The notes beneath the pieces are model-generated. The model ran no database searches. It was not told the DNA's origin and saw nothing but the letters and a program-made list of their open reading frames with translations. Position numbers and translations under genes: made by a program. A stretch of 64,000 nt of DNA from Purshia tridentata (lineage: Eukaryota; Streptophyta; Magnoliopsida; Rosales; Rosaceae). Positions 51,964-64,000 of this stretch are shown in pieces (within the stretch, counting starts at the first letter, position 1; each line of letters starts with the position of its first letter). Location: positions 62,001 through 126,000 of the forward strand of contig QANT01004327.1 of NCBI GenBank assembly GCA_003254885.1, written 5' to 3'.

Positions 51964-53793
51964 CTTAATTGCTAGCTAGTACTATTGTTGGATCACTTTG
52001 TGAGTTTTGGAATGTGCACATATACATACATATATATATATTTATTTATTTATTTATAGTAAGATAGGACCAAATATGTTAAAATTTTCTTAGATAGGGT
52101 TGGCCGCGTGGATTTGGATATCTACAATTTTTTTTGGTGTTTATGTTTATATATGTCTAAATTAAACTATATTGTAATTTGCATAGGCGTTTGTACGTAT
52201 AATTATATTTATAATATAAATTTTAAATGCTAAATTCTAAATTCAAATCTTGATACAAGATATTAGAGCACCAAAAAATTAAAATTCTAGGGGTGCTTAG
52301 GCATAAGTTTGTGTTAACACATGTATTTTTTCTGACCATTGGATTAGAGGCGGAACTAGGATTTAAGGTATTGGGGCCAAATAGAAGTAGGTATTCTTTA
52401 ACCTTGACAATAAATTTTTGGTATATTAATTACATATTGCAGGGACCAAATAGATCGAAATAAAATTATTTAACCTCAACAAGAAACCAATTAATAGACG
52501 TCTCTACTCTCTAACATGGATTTCAAACTCAAGTATATATAATACATATTTGTAAACTATTAGATCGATGGTAATAATGGGTGTGATTGAAATCAATGGG
52601 GGGCATGGGCCATCCCTGGTCCTAACAAAGTTCATTTTTCTTTCATTAAGATATAGTTTGTGACCATTAAATTTGGATATATGACTTAATTAACGGAGTA
52701 GCGTCACCTATATACCATTGAGCCGACTTTGGTCAAGGGTAACCTAATTATTGACCGTTGACGCCGTGAATGATAGGGCAATATCATGCAGTCTCTATGG
52801 GTATGATGGGTCTTGAAGTTTGCATTTTAAGCAATCCATATATAGATGGTCCTTAATATGAATGGAGTGAATGAAATAGACTATATACTATCGCTTTCTT
52901 CTACTCTCTTGTCCCATGTAATAATTTTTCTTTTTGCAATAGTGTCCCATCTAATTAATAATTTTTCTTTTTGCAATAGTGTCCCATCTAATAATTCACT
53001 ACGTATATGTTTTCTTCACATATATAAAGTCGATCGGTGTGTTAATTCTATGACACGAAGTGGTGGAGCTTGAAAGGATCATGATCCTGGAAGTCTCCTT
53101 GAGTGTTTGAACAAAAGCTCAAGCAACAAGACCTAGCTTCTTTTTCTTCTTGAAAATTGGATTCTTTTGTATTATACTATAATTAGACCAGAAAAAAAAA
53201 ATCAGGCTCCGCTGCCAAAAAAGGAAAATACATCAGCCTCACAGTAGCCAAATATGGACCCTCTTCCGTCCAGACTTCATGTACCTAGTTCTGAATCTTC
53301 CTGATCATATGACAAAATAAATTTGGATAAACTTGAGCCACTTGATTTGACCAAAAACAAAAAAGAGCCACTTGATTACATACATTGACGTGCCAGAGCC
53401 AAATTGACATCACACTTTACCCCTTTTTCTTTTACATGTTATCAAAATTCCTTGCAAGCACTACTCTTGCCTCTTCCACAAGATCGAATCTCGATCATCC
53501 TCAGCCAAGCATTCTTCAGAATTTATTATGTTATAATTCTCATAAGTTCATAACTCAAAGAATTGCATTTTTTAGTTATACAATTATTATTAAGGAGTAT
53601 TAATTGTATCATAAAATTAACACGTATTGGTATTAATTAAAATCAATTAAGTGATTGGGATTGGAACACAGAACCCTATTGCAATGAGGGACACGTTAAT
53701 TGGGCAGTTGTGTCAAGTGTAGTCGATCAGGATTTCTAAATCTCACTACATAATTAACATTAATTAAGCTGTATAGACACCAAAACACTAACG
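51964..53793. other. Promoter side of the citrate-binding-protein-like gene and spacer
   Basis: AT-rich, with a probable TATA box near 52050-52058 for the leftward gene and a short tandem repeat at 52911-53000. No other gene is seen. Confidence 0.6.
52911..52996. repeat. Short tandem repeat, unit about 33-38 bp
   Basis: The unit GTCCCATCTAATTAATAATT followed by TTTCTTTTTGCAATAGT occurs about two and a third times (52911, 52944 and 52981). Copies differ by a small ATTA indel. Confidence 0.85.
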
Positions 53794-56700
53794 GGAGGTG
53801 GACAGTACACTGAACAAGGAATATCACGCAGTACGCATGTTAATTAAGCTAAGGAAGACCCATCAATTTTTGGCCTATAGGGTCAGCAGTCAATGTGATA
53901 CAATAATCTTAACCAACCATTATATCCCTTTCAATGATATTCTTCGTTGATTTATTGGCTTTATTACTTTTTAATATTATATATATGTACATTTATTCTT
54001 AAAGCACCTAAAAAGGTGTCGTTAAAAAGAACACGAATACCAATTAGTCTCAGTTATAAAAACCCATTAATTATTTCATTCCAAATGGCTTAATTAAAAT
54101 ATATGCCCTATACTGTGCGTACATAAGGCATGCATTAGCCAAACGTGGGTTGGCAAGCATTTGACTGCCATTGTCAACCTTTCCCATAAACGTACAGTTG
54201 TTGCCTCAACCTTTTCGTTAGGTTAATTAAGCCTATAACTTGAAGTCTTTGTAATGATTACTGCATGCTTAATTAATAGATAATAATGTGTTTTACAGTA
54301 AATGCAGCACAGTTTAAACAATACGTACCCAACTTACATTTTAATTATCAATATGGATGCTTTATATATATTAAACTGAAAATATTCAATTCAAATTAAT
54401 TAGTAATAATATAGTTCAAGACACGATGCTTAATATTTATAGGATAATTTAGAATTCATAATATGAAATTCTCTACTCTCGATCAAAGTAACAAAAGAAT
54501 AATTATGAAACAAATTGTAAACTTAAATAATTGAAGTAAACCTAATCGGTCACCCATTAGAAAAACTTCCGAATTTACTTGTTGATATGTGACGTCGTAC
54601 ACGTATGTATATACTCTGCTTAATTGGGTCCATAAAATTTCTCCAAGAAGAATTAATATGAGATATTGTTGTCGAGATGTCGATCTAGGTTTATTTTCCG
54701 TGAACCTAGTATATATGCTAGCTAGATATGTTGAAGGAAGACAGTTGGGTTTCGGTCCAAAACTGTCGGGGCCTTAATTTTTTTTCAAGGACTGTCCCCG
54801 CCCATTGACAATGTTTGGATTCTATATTTATCTTTAATAATCCCAACTAATCTTTTGGATCCAAATTTTTATAACCTAGACATCATATGAGCATATATAT
54901 AAACTAAGAAATAAGCATGCATATGATTTTTCAAATTTTTTGCCACAAGTGGGGATATGATTATTTATCTTAAATGATCTATATGCATTCTAACTCATCG
55001 ATCACCAGTTCAGTCAAGTACTTCAACAACTAAATCTTTTCATATATTGCACACAAATATTTTATATTCAATTAATCTAGCTATATATATAGAGATCTAA
55101 CATATATGTATATTACTCAAATTTCAAACCCCATATTTCAAAACATGTTAATAATTTTCTATCTTTAACAAGTGGGATAATATATAATATTAAATATAGA
55201 AGAAACTACCCATATCTCAAATTGACCATTTATTTACCAAATTCAATGCTTGAAAGGTGATGTTGGAATTTTTTACTTTGCCTTGTAATTGTAGACTCAA
55301 AGCGAATTTCATACAATGAATCTGTCAACATTAGTTTAATTTGATCATGCCATTATAAATTAGGAGCAATCTGACAAAATGAGACATATATATATAATAA
55401 CAAATCGGTCAATTTTAATCCATGTTGACAATTAATGGTTGAGAAATTATGAATTATGTCCATGCCAACATTTGTTGTTCTGCTTATTGGCTAGCTCCTA
55501 GATCACCCTTTCGTTCCGGACCAAAAAAGGAGCTCTATGCAAAGAATTTCCAAGAGTTAAAATCGGTTGTACTCAAAATTCCTATATCAGGTTTAAAATT
55601 TGTTCAAAGTTTAAAGAAGCTGTATAAATTTTTAGAATTTTCTATCTTGATTTGTTTTGAGTGTTTATATTCACACCTCCTGTCTTACTTAATTTATCAC
55701 TCACCGTATTTTTACCTCCATCATTAAATTTGAAAAAACCTGATATACCAATACACTCACTGATGGGCCTAGTTAATAATTTGGGTTATTTTCTAAATAC
55801 AAGTTCAAGCTCAATAAATTAACATGACGAGAAATCTTTGTGCCTGTCTTGATTACCAATACCTTTACACGTTGGTTTGATAATATACCAAATGGTATAT
55901 CGATTATATTTAATAATTTTTAGTGAGAAAGAGTGTTTAATTGGTATATAAAACGGAATTATATGAATAATGAGAGGTAGGAAGAGTGTTTGTATATTTT
56001 TTCAAATTTAATGGTAAATGTAAAAATAAAATGACTGAAGAAATATGATTGAAGGTGGAAATATAATCACTTTTTGTTTTACCTTTTTGGTCGGGTCCAT
56101 TTTTGTTTCAAACTTGATTGATCAGAATTTTAATTAAGGTTTCTTAAATAAGATTGAGAGTTGTGGTTAAGAGGCAAGGTATCCTTAATTCAGATGAATA
56201 TATATTATTAATAAAGTATAACTTTCTAACTTTATCCACACCAGCGTCCAAATTTTTTTCCCTTTTAACAATTACGCAGGGGTCAATAATTTCTTCTATG
56301 TGACAAACAAGAATGTCAAAATATAATGCATCGTACTGTTTAAGTCGCAGTGTGGTGGGTCATAACTCATAAGTACTACTTAAGCCATTTTTGCTTAAAA
56401 TTTATTCTCTTTTATGCATAATAATTAATTGGGATCGATCCAGCTAGGTCCGACCAGAATTTACTCGTAGTGAAAATAAAAACAAAAATTGGAAAGTAAA
56501 TACAAAAGAGGAAATATACTACATAAGAGAATGTCATTAATTATAAACTAAACTAGGGTTATGAGACGAAAGGGTTACACTGACACACAAGCAAATTAAG
56601 TATGAAGATATGGAAGGCGTAGAAGTATGATATTCATATATGAGTGTTGTTTTTTTGTATGACTTGAATATATAAAGACGATGCAGCCATCAAATTGGTA

Positions 56701-57700
56701 GATGCAACTTCTTAACATTATGCAGATCATCATCGACTATTATACGGTACTGCAGCACAGATATTATTTGAATGGACACGTCTTTTGATGATCGATGAGT
56801 AAATCAGTGAATATGAAGATGCATGTGGTGTGGTGGGGTTGCCATGCATCTCGTTTTCTTGCCAGGAAAGGACTCGTGATGAGGGACTGGATTGACTGAC
56901 CCTTTTTGGTTGCATTCCCTACATACACAAAATTTTAAAGAGGGCCAACCCAATCTCTAGAAAGCTTTCATTTGCAGTGCACCAACTTTTACACTGCAAT
57001 AATAATAATTAGTACAACTAGTACCTCTTCCACATGGTGGGTAACTCACATGATCACATAGGAAATAATATCAGTACTGCTATATATAATCATCATCAAG
57101 TTGGTTTATTCATTCTCATTTACTAAATTTTTAAAAATCTTAATCCATTCTGAATCTCATTCATCTCTGATACTTAATATCATATAAATGCTAACTAATA
57201 TTGTGATATAAACTATTCTCATTTTTTATAAAATTTTTGCAATTTAGTGATTATCTACATAGTATTAGATTGAGTTTCGTATTCCAAGAGGTTCTATGTA
57301 CGAAATTCCAACCCCCAATTAACCCATATTAAACATAAGATGATGCTGCTAATTCTGATATATATGATGTTTGCGTATGTATACACTAAAAATTTTATAT
57401 TCTTAAAAACCCATTTTGAGAAAATTTAGATTTTTAAAATTCAATATTATCTAACAACTAACATGTGCATGTGACATATGTACGTATTGACACAAATTTT
57501 GATAAGAAAATTAGATGAACAAAGTTACTAATTAACTTGTAGCTTTGTTTATATCACACACATACGTACGCAAAAGGAAGCAGCTTTCTGTCTCAAAAAG
57601 GCAACAATGACGACGTACCTATACTATCTTCTACACAAAAGCCTGTATGCTGTATGTTGCAGCAACAGCAGCACTGTAGCACTTGGGACCCTACCCCATT
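53794..57700. repeat. Copy B of the large diverged non-coding duplication
   Basis: Partner of 47336-50794 in the same orientation. It is longer mainly because of a 414-bp MITE (55659-56072) and a further B-only stretch of about 160 bp (about 55447-55607), neither of which is in copy A. Shared islands are listed under copy A. No protein family is recognised in either copy. Confidence 0.85.
55659..56072. mobile_element. 414-bp MITE-like element with long imperfect inverted ends
   Basis: The first about 80 bp and last about 80 bp are imperfect reverse complements: GTGTTTATATTCACACCTCC pairs with the end GGTGGAAATATAATCACTT, and CATCATTAAATTTGAAAAAA with TTTTTTCAAATTTAATGGT. The flanks carry TTTGTTTT on both sides (55651-55658 and 56073-56080), a probable 8-bp target duplication though low in complexity. 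The matching site in copy A, near 48.81 kb, lacks the element. No transposase frame. Confidence 0.75.
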
Positions 57701-60700
57701 TGAATGGTGCTAACAAACAAGCCATAAAAAGACAAACCTTAGACCATTCTACAGAGAGAGAGAAAAAAAACACCAAATCAAAAGTGGTTTTTGGAGACGA
57801 TCTCAAAACCCATTATGATATTGTGGGCTGTCAAATAAGCTGTATTCTATTCTGTGTGTGCATGGCAATGCATATTTATATAATGACTAATGAGAGAGAG
57901 AGAGAGAGAGAGAGGCTGAAACCGCTTTTGGAAACCGCTTTGTGTCGGGGTGGTGGGGAGAAGCTGCCGCGGTTTTCTCACACCACCCATTCTTGGCCTT
58001 TGCCTCTCGTGGCCGCAGTGGTCATGTCATTAGACTCATGACTCCATTGATTAGCTTATAATTAATTTGATCTCAATTAATTAGCTACTTAATTGGTGTT
58101 AATTAATCGCTCTCAAATCTTTTGGCATGGTCTGTTTTTCTTGACGTGAAGCTTTTTGATTTGTTCAATACTCGCATCCAAAGATTTAGTGACACCGACT
58201 AATACATGATTAGATATTCTCTGGATGGCGTCAAGTGAGAATACAACTGGCTGTAATTTCTCCGTCATTATCCATATTTACTAATACACAAAACAGAAAG
58301 TTAATAGAGTTGACGTTTTGGACCAAAGTAACATCAGCTGAAAGTTTAAGGACTATAATACAAAAAAATTTAACTTGAGAATCAAAGTGATCGTGACACG
58401 AACAATAGTTCGCAACTAATCCATTATCAAATTTGCATATATTACACTAAAATTATTTAAATATATAATTTATTTAAATATATAATTTATTTAAAAACAA
58501 GTCTAGAAAAAAAAGATGATTCTTATTAATTGTACAAAGGAGCCAAAATTATTAGGTTAGTACTTATGTGGATCATATGTTATATGGTGGACATTGCAAG
58601 TGTTGTCTATTGATGTGCAACCAAAACAAAAAAAAAAACTTCAAGAAAAAAGGTAGAGAGATAATATATAGAGAAACAAAGTTGCTTATTGAAACAATTT
58701 AGAGAAAGAAAGAATGAGAAAAATTATGGTGCATACGCGTAGGAATTGCACACACAATTTAATTTCAATCATAATGAACGAGTAATATAGTATGATATAT
58801 ATAAGTTAATTGAGAGAGAAAGGAGTAGGATCAAGAAAAGGAGGAAAAAGAAATTTGATATTATACGTACGTAGTTATAATTAAGTAAATATATTCAGAT
58901 ATACTGTGAAAACGTACTATATATTGTTGTTCAAAAAGTTCACAGTGTGGATTCCATCTCATACCTAGCTATATATATGCAGATAATGTACGTGCACCCG
59001 TCCCTACTGTTTGTTCGATCAAATAGAAAATAATCAAGAACGACAAGCTAGAAGTTATAGACTTATATAGGCATATTAAAAATTCTAAAACTTACAGACA
59101 CATACACACACACATATATATATATATATGGATTTCTGTTTGCCCAATTGCATGGTTTAGCCATTTCATGAATGCATGGTCCTTATTCCTCTTGTTTTTG
59201 CCTAACTTTTTTTGTTGTTGTTTTTGATGAATTATATGGTCCAAAATGAAGGGCTATTCAAAGTAGATTGGCAACCAAGTAGATCAGGTGGTCGAGTTTT
59301 AACTGCAATAATTCTTGTTTTGAGTTCTGCATGAAAACGTTCTGGACGAGCTTCAGTGAGGATTGGCTTCATTGCTAATTTAATAAAGAATAAGAAAGAT
59401 TATTTGCTTCATTAATTGGATAAAAATAGCTGACTAGGAGTTCCAATGAACATATGCATGTTTGCCTATGTTAATAAGAGCTGATTTTTCTGCTCGCTAA
59501 ATTTGTTTAAATGTGCTCATTGTATAATATGTCAGTAATTTATTCATTTAAATTGATTTGGACATATTTTAAACTTTATTTATTTCTAATTGATAAAATA
59601 GTGATATATAAATTTATTGACTGGCGTTATTGTTCCTGCAGAACCATGTTCTATAAACCCCACCAGTGTATATAAGCTACACATATATTAAACATATATA
59701 CTGTACACGATTTATAATAAACAAAGAAAAACTAATAGTTAATTAATTAGCCTAAGACAAATTAGGTAGATCTAATATGTTGGGTGAAGTACTGGAATAG
59801 TCAGCTCTTTTTGGGTTGGTATTTGGGTCTGTTTATTTCGAAATCCGCCATCAAATTTGGTTTCCCCCAAATCACTTCCACTGTAATTGAGATGCACACG
59901 TTTCATAAAGAATATTCGACTTCGCGATTTCTGAGGAGGTTACATACACGTGACACGTTGTACGACCTTCAAATGCCATGTGTCACTAAGCTGGACTACC
60001 ACGTGTTTGTGGCTCGCTTATGTTTCATTGGGTTCATTCCAAGTTTGCGCCATATTCCTCGCGGAGAAATCCAAACTACATTTTTCTTTTTATCTTCTTT
60101 ATTCTTTGATATATTTTGTAATATAATTTTATGATCGAAAATTATTTATAATAGTCATCTATCTATTATAAAATAATTAATTTTAATAATAATTAAATTA
60201 AATATCTATTAATTTGATAATAATTAGATAATTAAATAAAATTGATTTGATCGATATTTTAATAAACATGATTTATAAACAATAATGTAATAAATAAAAA
60301 GATTCGATCTTGCAACTACACTTCCTAACGGGTAGAGAAAAAAAAAATGTAGATAAAAGAAAGTAGCTATCATTTCTTCGTTATATATAATTTATTTCAC
60401 CACATATTAGAACTATTTCTATCAAATTTAATATTATGGGCATGGGATCCATGTAGTTTGTTTCAACTGTATTTTCATCCCTCATAGGATTTTTTACATT
60501 TTTGTCCCTGTAATCTCGTTGTGCTATCATTTATGGTCCAAAGCGTCGTCAAATGAGTATATTTCCTTCCATTTGAAATCCATCTTCAATGCGCATATTC
60601 TCTATCAATTTTGATTTATTTGTTTTTCATTTACAATAAATATGGGATTGAAAAAAAAATTAATTTCAAGATTCTAAATCTATTTTTAATTATAATTTTC

Positions 60701-63700
60701 ATGTTTATAATATGATGGAGTAAATGGAGTCCCTTTTTTAGGATTTAATTGAAATTTAATAATTCTTTGATATATTGTTGGAAAACCAAATTAATTTGAA
60801 TATCCTCCGTCTGTAAATAAAAACCCCATAAATTTAAACAATTTATTTGAGTCGATTGGAAACATTTTGAACAAAATCATAAATGCATTTCATTTTCATC
60901 TACCTTTTACGTCAACTCGACTACATAGTCTACACCAATATATTATATAAGTGGGTTTTTTTATTCTTTGGCCCCGATAGTGTGATTAATCATTCTACAG
61001 ACAGACTATATGTATGTCATATAATTATAAAATGATTTTCATCACCATCATGAAAATGGTTCATCATCAATTTCTTGCATGTTTAATCATTTGGTAAATA
61101 GAATGGCCTCTAGGCTGCTAAGAAAATATTCAAGAGAGTCAACACCCCATCAAGCCATGCCTCAAATTTCAATCAAATGTGCAGAACCAAATTATAATGC
61201 TACATTTCGCCTTCCTCATTTTTCTCCTCTATTGTCAAACGAGAACAACTTACCTATAAGCCTATAACAAATGTTTTAAGAAATTCTACATTGAAAATGC
61301 AAAGGCATTTCTAGTAACTTATAAGTGTTTAGACTACTTCATCTATGATCAATTGATGATTTTGAAATGAATGTCTAAATTTCTTCAGATTTTATATCTT
61401 TAAATTAGAGAAATTTTTATGTGATGAAGTATATATAAAAGCATAGATGTTTTTATGTTATTAGATTGTGATATCAAATTAGCCATCAATCATACTCCTG
61501 TTATAGAAATGTTTCTCTCATGAAAACTTTGTACACCTGATTTTTTATATAAAATATAAGCGGTTCCAAGAAAAGTCCTTCCATCATTTTTTTTAATTAA
61601 TCAATTATTTTCCCCATAATTAATGTTTGTTTAGTTTAGAGCAACATGCACAGGCCAGTTGCATAATTACCAGGTTAATTAAGTTCCTAGCTAGCTAGAC
61701 TCCTCCCCACGTGTCTAGTTTTTTCATTTTCAACAACATGAATAGCATGTGGCTTTAGATTCTTCATAGCTTTTTGGGTTCATAATTAAGTGAACAAAAT
61801 GCTCAGATATAAGTCTTATAGATCAGAAGTTGCTTAACTTTTCCTAAACTTGGATTAGCTAATAGCAACTCAGAGTTTGTCCCTCCTTGGTAATTAAACC
61901 AGAATAAATTCTAGTTGCTCGACATTTTTTCTTAACAGCTCAGCTCCAGGCTTATTATCCTGCCCCCCTTTGTTTTTGCAATTGGCAAAGGGTAGTAGGT
62001 ACTCCGTAGGCTTATTTTTTGTTTAACCCTAATTAAAACGAACAACTATAAAATTATAATTAATTAATTCCTTCCAAAAATACTCTGACAATGGAGGGTA
62101 TTTTTATAAGAGTCTACAAAACAACAACATATGCCCCTGTTTTGGCTACTCTACAGTACTACCCATATGCAAATACTTAACCAAGGAATAGCCACACATG
62201 ATGTCTAATTAATATTCTAGTAGAAAGATGATACTTGTTGTTGCCGATAATTTTAAAGTTAGGAAAAAGTTAATATTAGATTTTTAAATTAAGAAACAAT
62301 AAATTACGTACAGATCCAACATGGTATGCTGCAACCAGAATAAATAAATAAACAATCAAAATTAATAGCCAAAAGTAATTAACCAAATTGTTGAAGAGTA
62401 ATCCCACATCGAAGAAATAGGATATAAAGTTTTAGACCTCTTTACTTATTGTTTTTGGGTTGGAAATTTCAATTTTTTTTTATGGTATCCAAAGTTTTGT
62501 ATATATTAGATCTTGAACCTCTTCATCCATAACTAATCAATTTTAAGTTAGATATATAAATACATATATATGTATTATGCAGCTAAAAATTAAGAACCTT
62601 AACCTTTGAGTATTAATTATCTTCAATAATATGTATGAAATGTTTGTATATAGTTAAAAATCGAATAAAACATTGATGGATGGAGTGGTTAACCTTTGCG
62701 GCCGTGTGTTTTTTATACATATATATTCTGACATGCAGCATTATTAGCTAGAGCTATACTATACATGCATATATACATACAAAATCTCATAAAAGCTAGC
62801 AGAAGAGAAGTCAAAGCTGTACCATGCAGAAATTAGATGGGGCTGTATGTCGCCACTCGCCACCCTCAATTTATAGTTTTTATTTAGCTTCCAGCTTACC
62901 TACCAGGAAATTTGATAATACAAACAATGCTTGCTGATAATTGCGAGTAACAATATTAACAAACAAAATAAACACAATTTGTCCTCTTGGGTGAATCCAG
63001 TAGGCCCCAATTAAGACACAACTGTTGACAAAGAACAACACAAACCTTGAACCTTTGTTGTTTCTTTCATAGGAGAACTGGAGTAGTGTACGTACTAGCA
63101 CTGTAGAACCCTACATATATATATTTGTATGAGCCAAAACAGCCACACAAATGACAATATTATTAGACTATATATAATTAGCATCTATATATGTTTTTTA
63201 AATAGTAGAAAACCCCACAAAGATAAGGCCAAAATGGGTCTTTAGTTCATAAAATTTAGAAAAAGTGGGTCTTTAAATAATATGGAGAAATGTTATCTTA
63301 TTATACCGCTTATCATGCATTTATATTAATTATTAGATTCTCAATTTATATCATAAATCATGTAAATTCTTATTTGTATATCTAATGTCAAATTCACGTT
63401 TAACAACATAATATGTTACTTATCTAACAAGAGAACATATACCATCCAATACATATGTTTTATTTAATTTCTGTATTTTTTTTTTTTTGTGGGGAAGAAT
63501 TAATATGGATCCTTGAACATATATATATGGTAGGCAAGAATGAAAACCTACCATCATACCTGATCCTAAAACTAAAAGGGAAGAGAATAAATAAGTTGTT
63601 TATTACATAGGAATATAGTATGCATGATTAAAAACAAACTTAGACGAATAATTCTAAGTTTAGTAATATTAGGAGCATAAAGAAAGAAAACAAGGCCCAC

Positions 63701-64000
63701 CAACTCATTTGAATTTGTGAGCTAAGCCAAATTTTGGAGGCATTTGGTGCATGGGACCCAACTCATCCATTTTCTCAAAGAGAGGGTTGTTTTCTAATTT
63801 CTGTTGCTGGCCAATTAATATTACTGAGCTTAAGCCATATATACATGGAACCTGACAGGGTCTATGATGCTAACCCCATCCTTTACGGTTCAGACAGAAA
63901 GTGTGGGTCAAAGTTTTCCCAGTATATCAATTAAATATTTCCTTTGTTTGATTGCAGAGATTTCGGTGAAAAAGACATGAAATCCCATAGCCAAGAGCAA
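57701..64000. other. Gene-poor AT-rich tail of the window
   Basis: About 6.3 kb in which I could not support any gene. Open frames of 60-116 codons here are AT-rich, lack splice context and match no family I know. A possible tRNA-like stretch lies near 59290-59340. Conserved promoter or RNA features cannot be judged from one sequence. Confidence 0.55.
57892..57914. repeat. (GA)n microsatellite
   Basis: Eleven GA units followed by a GC-richer stretch to about 58020 with short inverted strings (AAACCGC...GCGGTTT and GGGTGGTG...CACCACCC). These could form a weak hairpin; no function is assigned. Confidence 0.85.

Noticed and set aside
57900-58030. Possible hairpin RNA with GCGGTTT and CACCACCC arms
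   Set aside because: Arms are only about 8 bp, separated by a large loop, with no sign of a microRNA duplex or known microRNA sequence.
57607-58041. 144-codon frame as a full protein in copy B
   Set aside because: Only the first about 30 codons are paralogous to copy A; the rest runs through a GA microsatellite and low-complexity sequence.
59269-59395. tRNA-like SINE near 59.3 kb with GATTGGC on both sides
   Set aside because: Box-like strings are weak and the putative 7-bp direct repeat is too short to be convincing.
61945-62020. Short hairpin CCCTTTG...CAAAGGG as a microRNA precursor
   Set aside because: The stem is short with mismatches and does not match any plant microRNA that I recognise.

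Overview
The window is nuclear DNA from a flowering plant. The evidence is AT-rich spacers, many short spliced exons, and plant families such as CIPK kinases, PLS-DYW pentatricopeptide proteins, OPT transporters, B3 factors and citrate-binding proteins. The gene set and protein style look like a woody eudicot, possibly Rosaceae (Prunus-like). That lineage call is an impression and is not proved by the sequence.

The first 45 kb are gene-rich. From left to right: the 5' part of an oligopeptide transporter (minus, cut by the window start); a complete 15-exon mitochondrial serine hydroxymethyltransferase (minus); a B3-domain gene whose frame is broken by a 46-bp local duplication (minus); an intronless mTERF gene (minus) divergent from a DYW-class PPR gene (plus) across only 359 bp; a 14-exon CIPK8-type kinase (minus); a glycine-rich-domain (GRDP) gene ending in an expanded 19-residue repeat array (plus); a PB1-domain gene (minus); an ODR-4 homologue (plus); and a phosphoglycerate-mutase-like gene (minus). 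I assembled the exon chains by hand. Every complete multi-exon gene closes in frame: 516, 764, 446, 910, 487, 285 and 213 residues.

From 45 to 64 kb the window is mostly non-coding. It holds one citrate-binding-protein-like gene (51.0-52.0 kb, minus). On either side of that gene lie two diverged copies of a block of about 3.5-3.9 kb (47.3-50.8 and 53.8-57.7 kb). Small mobile-element remains are scattered around: an RNase H-like retroelement fossil, three MITE-like elements with 8-bp target duplications, and a tRNA-like insertion with 19-bp flanking repeats in a serine hydroxymethyltransferase intron.

The genes do not form a pathway or operon. Mitochondrial SHMT acts in photorespiration and one-carbon metabolism. 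The adjacent mTERF and PPR proteins probably act in organelle gene expression. CIPK8 belongs to the CBL-CIPK calcium signalling system. The most notable observations are the GRDP repeat array, three GC-AG introns (two in the kinase gene), a GA microsatellite touching the kinase start codon, the broken B3 gene, and the duplicated block with a short open frame kept in both copies.
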